From: Rubrivivax albus
Lineage (GTDB): Bacteria > Pseudomonadota > Gammaproteobacteria > Burkholderiales > Burkholderiaceae_C
Assembly: GCF_004016515.1 (NCBI RefSeq)
Contig: NZ_SACT01000006.1
Coordinates: 62,001-126,000, forward strand
Length of the DNA stretch: 64,000 bases
Reading direction: 5' to 3'
In this document: in pieces, positions 55,001 to 62,826 of the stretch
Numbering within the stretch: the first letter of the stretch is position 1
How the letters are laid out: every line of letters starts with the position of its first letter
The notes under the pieces: generated by a model
Told to the model about the DNA's origin: nothing
The model's database searches: none
What the model saw: the letters and a program-made list of their open reading frames with translations, nothing else
Position numbers and translations under genes: made by a program

Positions 55001-55267
55001 GGACAGGGCCAGCAGCACCAGGTGGGGCCCTGCGGGTTCGGCTTCGCTGCGCTGCAGCGCCATCTCGGCACCGACGATCAGCGGCAGGCCCAGGCGCTTG
55101 GCTTCGGCGTGCGCGCGCACCACGCCCGAGAGCGAACACTCATCGGTCACCGCCAGCCCGGCATACCCCAGCGCGTGCGCCCGCCCCACCAGTTCCTCGG
55201 GGTGCGAGGCACCGCGGCCGAAGCTGTAGTTGCTGCGGCAGTGCAGTTCGGCGTAGCCGGGGAGCAT
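52082..55267 (-). CDS. dnaE2: Error-prone DNA polymerase III alpha subunit DnaE2/ImuC
   Basis: 1061 residues, shorter than DnaE1 (about 1160), the mark of DnaE2. The PHP domain starts [22 protein letters not shown]. Polymerase motifs include [21 protein letters not shown] and [18 protein letters not shown] with catalytic Asp residues, and [20 protein letters not shown]. The C-terminal OB domain includes [12 protein letters not shown]. DnaE2 performs translesion synthesis with ImuA and ImuB after DNA damage. A perfect LexA box lies 19 bp upstream of the ATG. imuAB lie 3.4 kb away on the same strand, not adjacent. Confidence 0.94.
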   Translation of the reverse strand: [1061 protein letters not shown]

Positions 55268-55286
55268 GGGGATGCGCAGGACAAGA

Positions 55287-55302
55287 CTGTTCTTTTATAC
55301 AG
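55287..55302. promoter_or_regulatory. LexA box of dnaE2
   Basis: CTGT-N8-ACAG, a perfect match to the gamma/betaproteobacterial LexA operator, with an AT-rich centre. It lies 20-35 bp upstream of the dnaE2 start and overlaps a TATAAA-like -10 element on the minus strand. SOS induction is therefore expected. It shares the 12-base flank CAGAATACTGTA with the imuA operator. Confidence 0.85.
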
Positions 55303-55334
55303 TATTCTGCCCTGCCGCGATCAACCCATCGGCG

Positions 55335-55769
55335 TCACCCCTCCCGCGCCGCAGCAGCCGACGCCGGCAGGCCGAACACGCGGTCGAAGGCCCAGGTGAA
55401 ACCCACCGCGTAGAAGAAGAAGAACAGCAGCAGCCCCAGGTTGGCCAGGAAGGCCTGCCAGGCCGTGGTGTCCAGCCACCCCGCCATCACCGGCACCAGC
55501 AGCAGCGTCAGCCCGCCCTCGAAGCCGGCCCCATGCGCCAGCCGGCGCTGCCAGCTGCGCCCGCGCACCGGCTGGCGCGCCTCCCAGCGCTCGAACAGCG
55601 CGTTGAACACGTAGTTCCAGCTCAGCGCGATGGTGGACAGCACCACCGCCAGCGCCAGCGACGAGCCCATGGGCTCGTCGAACAGCCAGCCCAGCACCGG
55701 GCCGACGAAGAGGATGGCGAACAACTCGTAGAGCACCGCCTGGAGCACGCGGCGCTGTTTCGGTTTCAT
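55335..55769 (-). CDS. PACE-family efflux transporter (AceI-like)
   Basis: 144 residues, the size of PACE transporters, with four predicted membrane helices in two tandem repeats. The first repeat has FAILFVGPVLGWLFDEPMGSSLALAVVLSTIALSWNYVFNALFERWEAR, where the conserved acidic residue and W-N-x-x-F-N block are seen. The second has GFEGGLTLLLVPVMAGWL and VGFTWAFDRVFG. AceI exports chlorhexidine and short-chain diamines. The native substrate here is unknown. The start was moved to the internal ATG (MKPKQRR) because the upstream extension is shadow sequence. Confidence 0.85.
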   Translation of the reverse strand: MKPKQRRVLQAVLYELFAILFVGPVLGWLFDEPMGSSLALAVVLSTIALSWNYVFNALFERWEARQPVRGRSWQRRLAHGAGFEGGLTLLLVPVMAGWLDTTAWQAFLANLGLLLFFFFYAVGFTWAFDRVFGLPASAAAAREG

Positions 55770-55821
55770 GCCCGGCACGATACCGCGGCGCCGCGGTGCA
55801 CTGGCATGATGCCGGCACCCG

Positions 55822-56412
55822 ATGCAGCTTGCCGCCTTCGCCACTGCCAGCCTGGTGCTGGCCCTCACGCCCGGCCCGGGCGTGCTGTTCATCGTCGCCC
55901 GCACGCTGGCCGCGGGCCGGCGGGCTGGGCTGGCGGCCGTGGCCGGCGTGGCGGCCGGCAATCTGGCCAACGCCGTGGCGGCATCGCTGGGGCTGGCGGC
56001 GGTGTTCGCACTCTGGCCGCCGGCCTACAACGGGGTGCGCTGGGCCGGCGGCGGCGTGCTGCTGTGGATGGCGGTGCAGAGCTGGCGGCGCGCCGGCCTC
56101 GAAGCTGCCGCGCAGGCGCCCGGCGGCGAGCGCCAGGATGCCCACCAGGCCTTCTGGGTGGCCTTGCTGAACCCGAAGACCACGCTGTTCTTCGCCGCTC
56201 TGCTGCCGCCTTTCCTGGACCCGGCCGCGCCGGCGGCGCCGCAGAGCCTCGCCCTGGGTGCGCTGTTCGTGACCATCGCCGCAGCCACCGATTGCGGCTA
56301 TGCGCTGGCCGCAGGTGCCTTGGCCCCGCGGCTGACACGCTGGCCGACGGCCGGCGCGCGCGTGGCGGCCATCGTCTTCGGGCTGCTGGGGCTGTACGCT
56401 CTGGCCGGATGA
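55822..56412 (+). CDS. LysE/RhtB-family amino-acid exporter
   Basis: 196 residues with six hydrophobic segments and the family signature LALTPGPGVLFIVARTLAAGRRAGLAAVAGVAAGNL. NPKTTLFFAALLPPFLDP in the middle is the second LysE hallmark. Predicted inner-membrane exporter of an amino acid or homoserine-lactone-like solute; substrate unknown. Its stop overlaps the start of the esterase gene that follows (ATGA). Confidence 0.88.
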   Translation: MQLAAFATASLVLALTPGPGVLFIVARTLAAGRRAGLAAVAGVAAGNLANAVAASLGLAAVFALWPPAYNGVRWAGGGVLLWMAVQSWRRAGLEAAAQAPGGERQDAHQAFWVALLNPKTTLFFAALLPPFLDPAAPAAPQSLALGALFVTIAAATDCGYALAAGALAPRLTRWPTAGARVAAIVFGLLGLYALAG

Positions 56413-57350
56413 CGATGCGCCGCCGTTCCCTGCTTGCCATGTCACTGACGCTCCCTGTGGCCGCCCGGGCGGTCTCCGACACCCCGCTGCCGTTGCCGCA
56501 GGTGGTCACCGGCCGCATCGAGCGCCTGGCGATCGACAGCGGGTCCCTGCCGCCGCGCCCGGTGGACGTCTGGCTGCCGGCCGACTACGACCCGGCCCGG
56601 CGCTACCAGGTGCTCTACGCCCACGACGGGCAGATGCTGTTCGACGCGTCCACCACCTGGAACCGGCAGGCCTGGCAGCTGCATGAGGCGGTGGCCGGCG
56701 CGGTGCGCGCCGGCCGCATGGCCGACACGATCATCGTCGGCGTCTGGAACGGCGGCCCGCGGCGCTACGCCGAGTACTACCCGCGCAAGATGCTCGACCG
56801 CCTGCCCGACGCGCTGCGCGCCGAGTACCTGGCCCGCGCGATGGATGGCCGCAGCGACGCCGACGCCTACCTGCGCTTTCTGGTCGAGACGCTCAAGCCG
56901 GAGATCGACCACCGCTACAGCACGCACCGCGATGCCGCCCGCACGGCGGTGATGGGCTCCAGCATGGGCGGGCTGATCTCGCTGTACGCGCTGGCGGAGC
57001 ACCCGCAGGTCTTCGGCGCGGCCGCCGCGCTGTCCACGCACTGGGTGGGCCTGCCCACGGCCTGGGGGCCGGATCGGCTGCGCAACGCGGCGGCGCCGCT
57101 GGCGGCCTTCGGCTACCTGCAGGCCGCGTTGCCGGCGCCTGGTCGGCACCGGGTCTACATGGACCGCGGCACGACCGACCTGGAGGCCTTCTATGCCCCG
57201 CACCAGGCCTTCGTCGACGAGCTGATGCACGACCTGGGCTGGCGCGCGCCGAACTTTGTCTCGCGCGTGGTCGAGGGCACGGGCCACAACGAGCGCGACT
57301 GGGCGGCGCGCGCCGGCGAGGTGGTGGCCTTCCTGCTCGGGCCGCGCTGA
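56409..57350 (+). CDS. PF00756-type esterase, paralogue of the gene at 2129-3073
   Basis: 313 residues. RRRSLLAMSLTLPVAARA looks like a Tat-type signal (RRRSLL), without the lipobox of the other copy. The body follows its paralogue closely: RPVDVWLPADYD, HDGQMLFDASTTWNR, GSSMGGLISLYA (S185) and VVEGTGHNERDW (H293). It overlaps the LysE stop by 4 bp. Predicted periplasmic esterase of unknown substrate. Unlike the first copy, it has no glycosidase neighbours, so the two may differ in target. Confidence 0.85.
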   Translation: MTMRRRSLLAMSLTLPVAARAVSDTPLPLPQVVTGRIERLAIDSGSLPPRPVDVWLPADYDPARRYQVLYAHDGQMLFDASTTWNRQAWQLHEAVAGAVRAGRMADTIIVGVWNGGPRRYAEYYPRKMLDRLPDALRAEYLARAMDGRSDADAYLRFLVETLKPEIDHRYSTHRDAARTAVMGSSMGGLISLYALAEHPQVFGAAAALSTHWVGLPTAWGPDRLRNAAAPLAAFGYLQAALPAPGRHRVYMDRGTTDLEAFYAPHQAFVDELMHDLGWRAPNFVSRVVEGTGHNERDWAARAGEVVAFLLGPR

Positions 57351-57378
57351 ATCGGCCGCAGGGAGCCGCGGCGGCGCT

Positions 57379-57675
57379 TCAGGCGTCGCGCACCAGAAAC
57401 ACCTGCGCCACCGCCTGGCCTTGCACGATCAGCGGGCCGGCCCATTGCGGCACTTCGCCGCCGGCCAGCGTGGTGGTCAGGCGCGGTGTGCCCAGCGGTG
57501 GGTCGGGCTCGGTGTCCACCTCCTCGAACTCCGCCAGGTTGGTCATCTGGTTGTCCGCGTTGACCCACAGGCGCAGGCCCACCAGGCGCGCCAGCAGGGT
57601 CTCCTCGCCGGCGATGGCCTGCGACTGTTCGGCCAGGCTCAGTCGGCCCGGCAGTTCGACGTGGTAGCGGCCCAT
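57379..57675 (-). CDS. Small hypothetical protein
   Basis: 98 residues from the ATG preceded by GGAGACCCC. It contains YHVELPGRLSLAEQSQAIAGEETLLARLVGLRLWVNADNQMTNL and a C-terminal strand pair GPLIVQGQAVAQVFLVRDA. No signal peptide or membrane helix is present, and I do not recognise a family. It lies 17 bp downstream of the lipoprotein gene on the same strand, so the two are probably co-transcribed. Confidence 0.65.
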   Translation of the reverse strand: MGRYHVELPGRLSLAEQSQAIAGEETLLARLVGLRLWVNADNQMTNLAEFEEVDTEPDPPLGTPRLTTTLAGGEVPQWAGPLIVQGQAVAQVFLVRDA

Positions 57676-57692
57676 GGGGTCTCCGGTGGTGG

Positions 57693-58562
57693 TCACTTCA
57701 GCAGCCCGGCGCCACGCAGCGCCTGCTCGACGGTGGCGATGCGCTCGGGCGTGCGGGGCCGCAGCGCCGCCACCAGCGCGGTGCGCGTGGCCTGGGGCGT
57801 GGCCGCCGGCGGCAGGCCCAGCGTGGCCAGGGCCTGGTTGCCCTGCGCCATGCCGGCGGCGTCGGTGATGCCCAGGATGGCCTGCCGGATCTGCTGGTTG
57901 CGGTCCAGCACCGCGGCGGTGGGCACGCTCAGCGCACGCACCTTCTGCATCGTGGTGGCGGTATCGGCCTCGGCCCGCTGCGTGACCTCGGCCACGGCGG
58001 CCAGGATGGTGCCGGCGGTGTAGTAGGCCTCCAGGTCCTGCAGGGCGGCCACGCCGTCGTAGGTGTCCAGCGCGCCCGTCTGCCCCTGGCGGATGCGCAG
58101 CAGCACCTGGGCCCGCGCCGCACGCATGGCCGCCACCATGGCCGGCACCGTCTTCTCGTAGAAGTAGCTGCGGTCGACGATGCCGAAGGCGCCGACGACG
58201 CCGGCGGCGAACAGCGCGTAGTTCGTCTTGGCCTTGACGCTGTCGACGAAGGCGCCGGCGGTGCTGGCGCCCAGCGTGGTGCCGGCCACCGCAGCGTCGG
58301 CATCGGCGCGGTCGGCGGCGAGGTCGCGCACGAACTCATGGAAGCGCAGGTCGATCACGGCCAGCGCGCGGTTCTGGATGCGGTTGCGCTCCACCGGGTC
58401 GGCCGTCTGCGCCAGCGTGGCCAGTTCGTCGGCGCCGAGGTCGATCTGCGCCACCACGGCCTCGGCCGACTGGTAGCGCACCGGTGTCCCACGCAGCGTG
58501 GAACAGCCGCCGAGGACGAACACCGCCACGAGGCCGGCGGCCAGCACGCGTATGAGGGACAT
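57693..58562 (-). CDS. Hypothetical lipoprotein
   Basis: 289 residues from the ATG giving MSLIRVLAAG, with lipobox LGGC. The mature part is largely alpha-helical: YQSAEAVVAQIDLGADELATLAQTAD, VKAKTNYALFAAGVVGAFGIVD, AAMRAARAQVLLRIRQGQ, ending TVEQALRGAGLLK. A hydrophobic stretch near residue 120 might be membrane-associated. No domain is recognised. The next gene on the strand is the small hypothetical, and neither relates obviously to the SOS genes around them. Confidence 0.7.
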   Translation of the reverse strand: MSLIRVLAAGLVAVFVLGGCSTLRGTPVRYQSAEAVVAQIDLGADELATLAQTADPVERNRIQNRALAVIDLRFHEFVRDLAADRADADAAVAGTTLGASTAGAFVDSVKAKTNYALFAAGVVGAFGIVDRSYFYEKTVPAMVAAMRAARAQVLLRIRQGQTGALDTYDGVAALQDLEAYYTAGTILAAVAEVTQRAEADTATTMQKVRALSVPTAAVLDRNQQIRQAILGITDAAGMAQGNQALATLGLPPAATPQATRTALVAALRPRTPERIATVEQALRGAGLLK

Positions 58563-58665
58563 CGCGATCTCCTGGTGTGGGCCGAGCATAGGCCGACGTG
58601 GCGGCCATGGACACTGCCGTCCTGGGGAGGCGCTACGGGATCAGGCCGTTGCGGCCCGGGGCGGA

Positions 58666-60210
58666 TCAACCGAACCGACCCTGCAGGAACCAGCCCCCCG
58701 GCTCGGCCAGCCGCGTGCGGTAGATCCACACCAGCGCACCGCCGTCGTCGCGGGCGATGAAGTAGTCGCGGGCGGCCAGGTCGGCATCCCACCAGCCGGC
58801 CTCGATGCGTTCCGGGCCGCTGAGGATCTGCAGCGGCCGGCCGTCCAGCAGCGGCAGCGCGCTGCGCTCGTGCAGCGGCTGCGACGCCGGCAGCAGCCAG
58901 GCCGGGCGGTGCAGCGGCAGTGCGCCGCCGGCGGGCGCAGGGGTGCTGCCCACCCCCTGCACCGGCGCGGCCTGCAGGCGCTGCGCGTGTTCCGGCCGGT
59001 GGTCGGCCAGCGGCTGCAGGCGCAGCACGCCGTCGTCGCCCAGGCGCGCGCGCAGGCGCTCCAGCAGCCGCAGCAGGCCTTCGCGCTGGCCCTGGCGGCT
59101 GGGGAAGAGTTCGCCGCTGGGCGCCTCGGCCTGCACCCAGCGCCGGCAGTGCAGCGCGAGTTCCAGCGTCGGCGCCGGCAGCGGGCAGCGGGCCAGGCGT
59201 TCGCGCAGCAGCAACTGCAACTGCGCGGCGTCGGCGCCGGGTTCGGCCAGCTCCACCGTCAGCGTGGTGTGTGCGGGAACGCCTTCGTCGGCATCGTGAC
59301 GGCGTGAACGCTCGTGGCGCATGCGCAGCGTGAAGGCGGCGATGCGCGCGCGCCGCGCCTGCGCCCAGGCGATCAGCCGCGCCAGCAGCACGCCGGCGCC
59401 GTGCAGCACCTGGTCGGTGGTGTCGGCGCGGGCGTAGAGCTCGAGGTGGCTGTCAAACACCGCCGGCGGCTGCAGCGGCTGGCGCGGGTCGGGCGCGTCG
59501 CCGCGGGCGCGGTCCAGCTCGTGCAGCAGCGATTCGCCGAACCGCCGCGCCAGCCCGGCACGCGGCAGCGCGCGCAGGTCGGCCAGCGTGTGCAGGCCCA
59601 TGCCCTGCAGCGCTTCCCAGTGTTCGCGCCCGGGGCCGAGCAGCCACACCGGCGCGGCGTCGAGCCGTGCGCGCAGGGCGTCGAGATCTTCGGCGTGCGC
59701 GCCATGCGCCAGGCCACCGTGTGCATTGCCGGCGCGGTCACCCTCCACCGCCTGGCCCCAGCGCGCCAGCAAGGCTGCCCCTGCCGCCGTCGGCGCGGCG
59801 GCGGTCTGCAGCCGGTGGCCCAGCGGCGCGAGCGCGTCGTGCAGACGGGTGCGCAGCCGGGCCGGGCCGCCGTGGTAGCGCAGCACGCTGGCCAGTTCCA
59901 TCAGCACGGTGGCCGGGCCGTCGTCCAGCACCACCATCGGCGAGAAGGCCAGCGCCACGTGCGCCACCGCCTGCAGCGCCGCCGCGTCGCGTGCCGGCTC
60001 GGCCTGGGCCAGGCGCAGGGCCGGCGCCAGCGCCAGCGCAGTGGCGCGCTTGAGGCCGGTGCGCACGCCGGCCTCGGCCGCCGCGCCATTGACGGCGACG
60101 ATGCGGTGCTGCACCACCAGCGCCAGCGGCGCGTGGCGCTCGGCCTCGCTCAGCGTGGCGGCAAAGGCCTCCAGCGACAGCTGCGGCAGGTGCAGGGCCA
60201 GCCAGTGCAT
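58666..60210 (-). CDS. imuB: Y-family polymerase-like mutasome protein ImuB
   Basis: 514 residues from the ATG giving MHWLALHLPQLSLEAFA. The Y-polymerase-like core is recognisable (VVQHRIVAVNGAAAEAGVRTGLKRATALAL; LGPGREHWEALQGMGLHTLADLRALPRAGLARRFG), but the acidic catalytic residues of active Y-polymerases are not evident, as expected for ImuB. ImuB acts as an adaptor between the beta clamp, ImuA and DnaE2. The C-terminal part has GELFPSRQGQ where other ImuBs carry a clamp-binding motif; the leading Gln is missing. It starts 13 bp after imuA and shares its LexA control. Confidence 0.88.
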   Translation of the reverse strand: MHWLALHLPQLSLEAFAATLSEAERHAPLALVVQHRIVAVNGAAAEAGVRTGLKRATALALAPALRLAQAEPARDAAALQAVAHVALAFSPMVVLDDGPATVLMELASVLRYHGGPARLRTRLHDALAPLGHRLQTAAAPTAAGAALLARWGQAVEGDRAGNAHGGLAHGAHAEDLDALRARLDAAPVWLLGPGREHWEALQGMGLHTLADLRALPRAGLARRFGESLLHELDRARGDAPDPRQPLQPPAVFDSHLELYARADTTDQVLHGAGVLLARLIAWAQARRARIAAFTLRMRHERSRRHDADEGVPAHTTLTVELAEPGADAAQLQLLLRERLARCPLPAPTLELALHCRRWVQAEAPSGELFPSRQGQREGLLRLLERLRARLGDDGVLRLQPLADHRPEHAQRLQAAPVQGVGSTPAPAGGALPLHRPAWLLPASQPLHERSALPLLDGRPLQILSGPERIEAGWWDADLAARDYFIARDDGGALVWIYRTRLAEPGGWFLQGRFG

Positions 60211-60223
60211 GACCGGGTGGCCC

Positions 60224-61120
60224 TCATGCGGACAGCGGCCGCGCCGAAGCAGCCGATGGGGCGCCCTGCGCCACGGAGGCCAGCGCGCCGGGCTGCGCCG
60301 TCGGCCGCGGCACGACCGCGTCGCGCACCCGCTCGCGGGCTGCACTGCCCAGCACCGGCGGCAGCGCCAGCAGCAGCGGCTCGCCCGGCAGCGGGCCGCG
60401 GCGCTTGAGGATGTGCACGCGCAGGCCGTCGGGACAGCTGGACGGGCCGGGTGTCAGCAGCAGGCGCAGCGGTGCCGCGCTGGGCCGGCTGCGCGCCTCG
60501 GCCTCGCGGAACAGGAACACCGGCCCCGGGTGCGCCTGCGCCGCCAGCTGCAGCCGGCGCAGCGCGTCGGCCGGCAACCGCGGCGGCAGCCAGGCCAGCG
60601 CCGCGCCCAGGTGGCCGCTGGCCAGTGCCTGTTCCAGTGCCCACAGCGTGTCGGCGGCGGGCAGCGGCAGGCGGGCCCGCGGCGCCCCCTGCCCCGAACG
60701 ACCCGTGCGCCCCGTGCGCCGCGGCTGGCCGCGGCCCTGCACGACGAACAACTGCATCGCATCGAGCCCCAACGCCGCCAGCGTCCACGGGCAGGGGCGC
60801 GCCGGCGGGTCGAACAGCATCACGCTGCGGGGCAGTTCGGAACCGGCACCGTGTTCCCCCTGGCCGCGCTGCAGCGCCGCCAGGGTCGGTGCCAGCAGGC
60901 GCCATTCGCCCACGCCGGGCTGCGGCAGCAGCAGTTCGGTGAGCAGCCCGCCCGGCCAGCCACCGCCGGGCAGTTCGGCATCCAGCGCCGCGAAGCCGGT
61001 GGCCAGCCCCGGCGCCCGGCTGCGGCCGAAGCCGGCCGCGCGCCACAGCGCGGGGTGGATGGCCTCGGGCGGCGGGCCGCCTCGGGCAGGCCGGGTGGGA
61101 TGCACAGGGGAAACTGCCAC
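60224..61120 (-). CDS. imuA: RecA-like mutasome protein ImuA
   Basis: 298 residues as drawn from GTG, with the ImuA hallmark IHPALWRAAGFGRSRAPGLATGFAALDAELPGGGWPGGLLTELLL. It is a SulA/RecA-like protein that regulates the ImuB-DnaE2 complex. The start is uncertain: the GTG at 61120 lies only 7 bases from the LexA box and lacks a ribosome-binding site, so translation may be leaderless or begin at a GTG 15 bases downstream. The C-terminal 60 residues are Pro/Ala/Arg-rich and variable. imuB follows after 13 bp. Confidence 0.85.
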   Translation of the reverse strand: MAVSPVHPTRPARGGPPPEAIHPALWRAAGFGRSRAPGLATGFAALDAELPGGGWPGGLLTELLLPQPGVGEWRLLAPTLAALQRGQGEHGAGSELPRSVMLFDPPARPCPWTLAALGLDAMQLFVVQGRGQPRRTGRTGRSGQGAPRARLPLPAADTLWALEQALASGHLGAALAWLPPRLPADALRRLQLAAQAHPGPVFLFREAEARSRPSAAPLRLLLTPGPSSCPDGLRVHILKRRGPLPGEPLLLALPPVLGSAARERVRDAVVPRPTAQPGALASVAQGAPSAASARPLSA

Positions 61121-61127
61121 CAGAATA

Positions 61128-61143
61128 CTGTACTTTCATACAG
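61128..61143. promoter_or_regulatory. LexA box of imuAB
   Basis: CTGTACTTTCATACAG fits CTGT-N8-ACAG exactly. It lies immediately upstream of the likely imuA start, overlapping the promoter, so it should repress imuAB until SOS induction. The flank CAGAATACTGTA is identical to that of the dnaE2 box but in the opposite orientation relative to the gene. Confidence 0.88.
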
Positions 61144-61291
61144 TTTTTCAGGCAAGCCCTGTGCCCCAGCCCGGCAGGGTCGCACGCCGCCCCACCAGCC
61201 CCGCAACGGCCAGGGCCGGAGGCAGGCAGTGCCCGCATCCGGCCCTCGTCCCAGCGGCAGCGGCGGTCGGCCGCCGCGCCCGGCGCCCAGG

Positions 61292-62497
61292 TCAGTCGTC
61301 GAGTTCGATGCGGGTGGCGTTGACGGTCACGCCGTCGGCGGCCAGTACGCCGTGCACCTCCACCTTGCGGCCGGGCACCAGGTCGGCGGCGGTGCCGTCC
61401 TCGTACTGCACGTCGCCGGCGAAGCTGACCGTCACGCCGCGCACCACCAGGGTCTGCGCCGTGGCGTCGACGCTGTCGATGCGGCCCTTGATCTCGACGT
61501 CGCCGTCATCGTCGTCGTCACGGCCACCCCGGCGGCCGTCCTTGATCTCGACCTTGGTGGCCACGAGCACCCCGTCGACGATGGCACCCTCGACCTCGAC
61601 GCGGACGCCCAGGCCCAGCCCCGCCGTGCCGTCGTCGAAACGCGCCTGGCTGGCGTCCACCGGCAGGCCCTCGACGCTGAAGGCCGTCGGCGAGGTGAAG
61701 GCGGTGATGCTGCCCTCGACCTCGGCATGGTCGTGGCGGCTGTCGTCCGGGCGGATCTCGCCGCTGCGCACCTGGGTGGCCACCCACAGGCCGCCCACCT
61801 GCACGCGCTGGAGCTTCACGCGCACCAGGCTGCCGGCCTGCAGCCCGGCCGGCAGGCCCTGGCCGGCGACGTCGATCACCGCGCCGCCGATGGTCAGCGT
61901 TGCGGCCGCCGCGTCGTAGGCGGCCACCACGCCGCGCAGGCGGAAGGGATCGTCGCCACTGTCGTGGCGCTCGATGCGGGTGGCGGTGTAGGTGCCGGTG
62001 GCCACGTCCAGCAGGCCGTAGACCTTGACGATGTCGCCGGCCTGCACGGCCGCCAGGCCGCCGGCCAGGCGGTCGTCGAAGAAGGTCGTCGGAGACACCG
62101 TCACCGTCTGCCCCAGCACCACCAGGCTGTCGGCGCCCACGGCCTCCACCGGCCCGCGCATCAGGCTGTGGGTGACGATGGACTGCGCCGCCACGCCGTC
62201 GTCCGAACCGCGGCCGCGTACCTCCACGACCATGCCGAGCTTGAGCGCGCTGCGGTCGCGCGAGACCCCGTCGTCGTCGGAGACACGGGCGAGGTCGTCG
62301 TCGTAGTGCACGCCGTTGACGATGATCGAACCGAAGCCGGTGATCGGGCCCACGGCGTAGGCCGAAGCCGCGGCCTGCGGCCCGGTACTGCCGCCACCGC
62401 CACCGCAGGCGGTGAGGGCCAGCACGCCGGCGGCCAGCAGGGTGGTGCCGGTCCACCAGGTGCGACGGGCGATTCGGGGGGATTTCAGGGGTGTCAT
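61292..62497 (-). CDS. DUF5666 repeat lipoprotein
   Basis: 401 residues with lipobox LTAC followed by a poly-Gly stretch. The mature part is made of repeated beta-rich modules of about 65-75 residues (ITGFGSIIVNGVHYDDD; GDIVKVYGLLDVATGTYTATRIE; VEVEGAIVDGVLVATKVEIKDG; KVEVHGVLAADGVTVNATRIELD) characteristic of DUF5666, an OB-like fold. An Asp-rich loop (RDDDDDGD) could bind Ca2+. Probably surface- or periplasm-facing; function unknown. It is transcribed away from a 20-bp palindrome at 62553-62572. Confidence 0.8.
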   Translation of the reverse strand: MTPLKSPRIARRTWWTGTTLLAAGVLALTACGGGGGSTGPQAAASAYAVGPITGFGSIIVNGVHYDDDLARVSDDDGVSRDRSALKLGMVVEVRGRGSDDGVAAQSIVTHSLMRGPVEAVGADSLVVLGQTVTVSPTTFFDDRLAGGLAAVQAGDIVKVYGLLDVATGTYTATRIERHDSGDDPFRLRGVVAAYDAAAATLTIGGAVIDVAGQGLPAGLQAGSLVRVKLQRVQVGGLWVATQVRSGEIRPDDSRHDHAEVEGSITAFTSPTAFSVEGLPVDASQARFDDGTAGLGLGVRVEVEGAIVDGVLVATKVEIKDGRRGGRDDDDDGDVEIKGRIDSVDATAQTLVVRGVTVSFAGDVQYEDGTAADLVPGRKVEVHGVLAADGVTVNATRIELDD

Positions 62498-62826
62498 CGG
62501 GCGGCTCCTTGGATGCCGGGTCGGTCAGACGCCGACTCGGGGGTTCTGCTTAATTGGGATTTTCTTCCCAATGTCTGCAGTCTACACGACCGCGCCGAAC
62601 CTGCCTGCGCAAGGTGTACCGAACCGTGACAAGCCGTCGGGCCGGGCCGGCATCCGGTCGTGCGCGGCACACCGACGCCACGACGAGGTCGCCCCAGGGC
62701 ACCGAGCCCACCCGCCCTTGCCGGACTGCCGGCCGGCGGCCGACACTCCGGCCGTCGTCCGCCCGGGGTCAGGCCGGGCCACGGCACCCACACCACGCAC
62801 GAGGACACGCACGAGGAGGAAGCCCC
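62498..62826. promoter_or_regulatory. 329-bp divergent intergenic region
   Basis: No gene is seen. It separates the divergent DUF5666 and hydrolase genes and should hold both promoters. The AT-rich part around 62550-62585 stands out against the GC-rich background and contains a palindrome annotated separately. The remainder is GC-rich and featureless apart from GAGGAGGAAG just before the hydrolase start. Confidence 0.5.
62553..62572. promoter_or_regulatory. Palindrome ATTGGGA-N6-TCCCAAT, possible operator
   Basis: Perfect 7-bp inverted repeat with a T-rich spacer, 56 bp upstream of the DUF5666 start. It lies in the only AT-rich patch of the intergenic region, where a promoter is expected. 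It resembles a binding site for a dimeric regulator; no regulator gene is adjacent. Confidence 0.45.
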
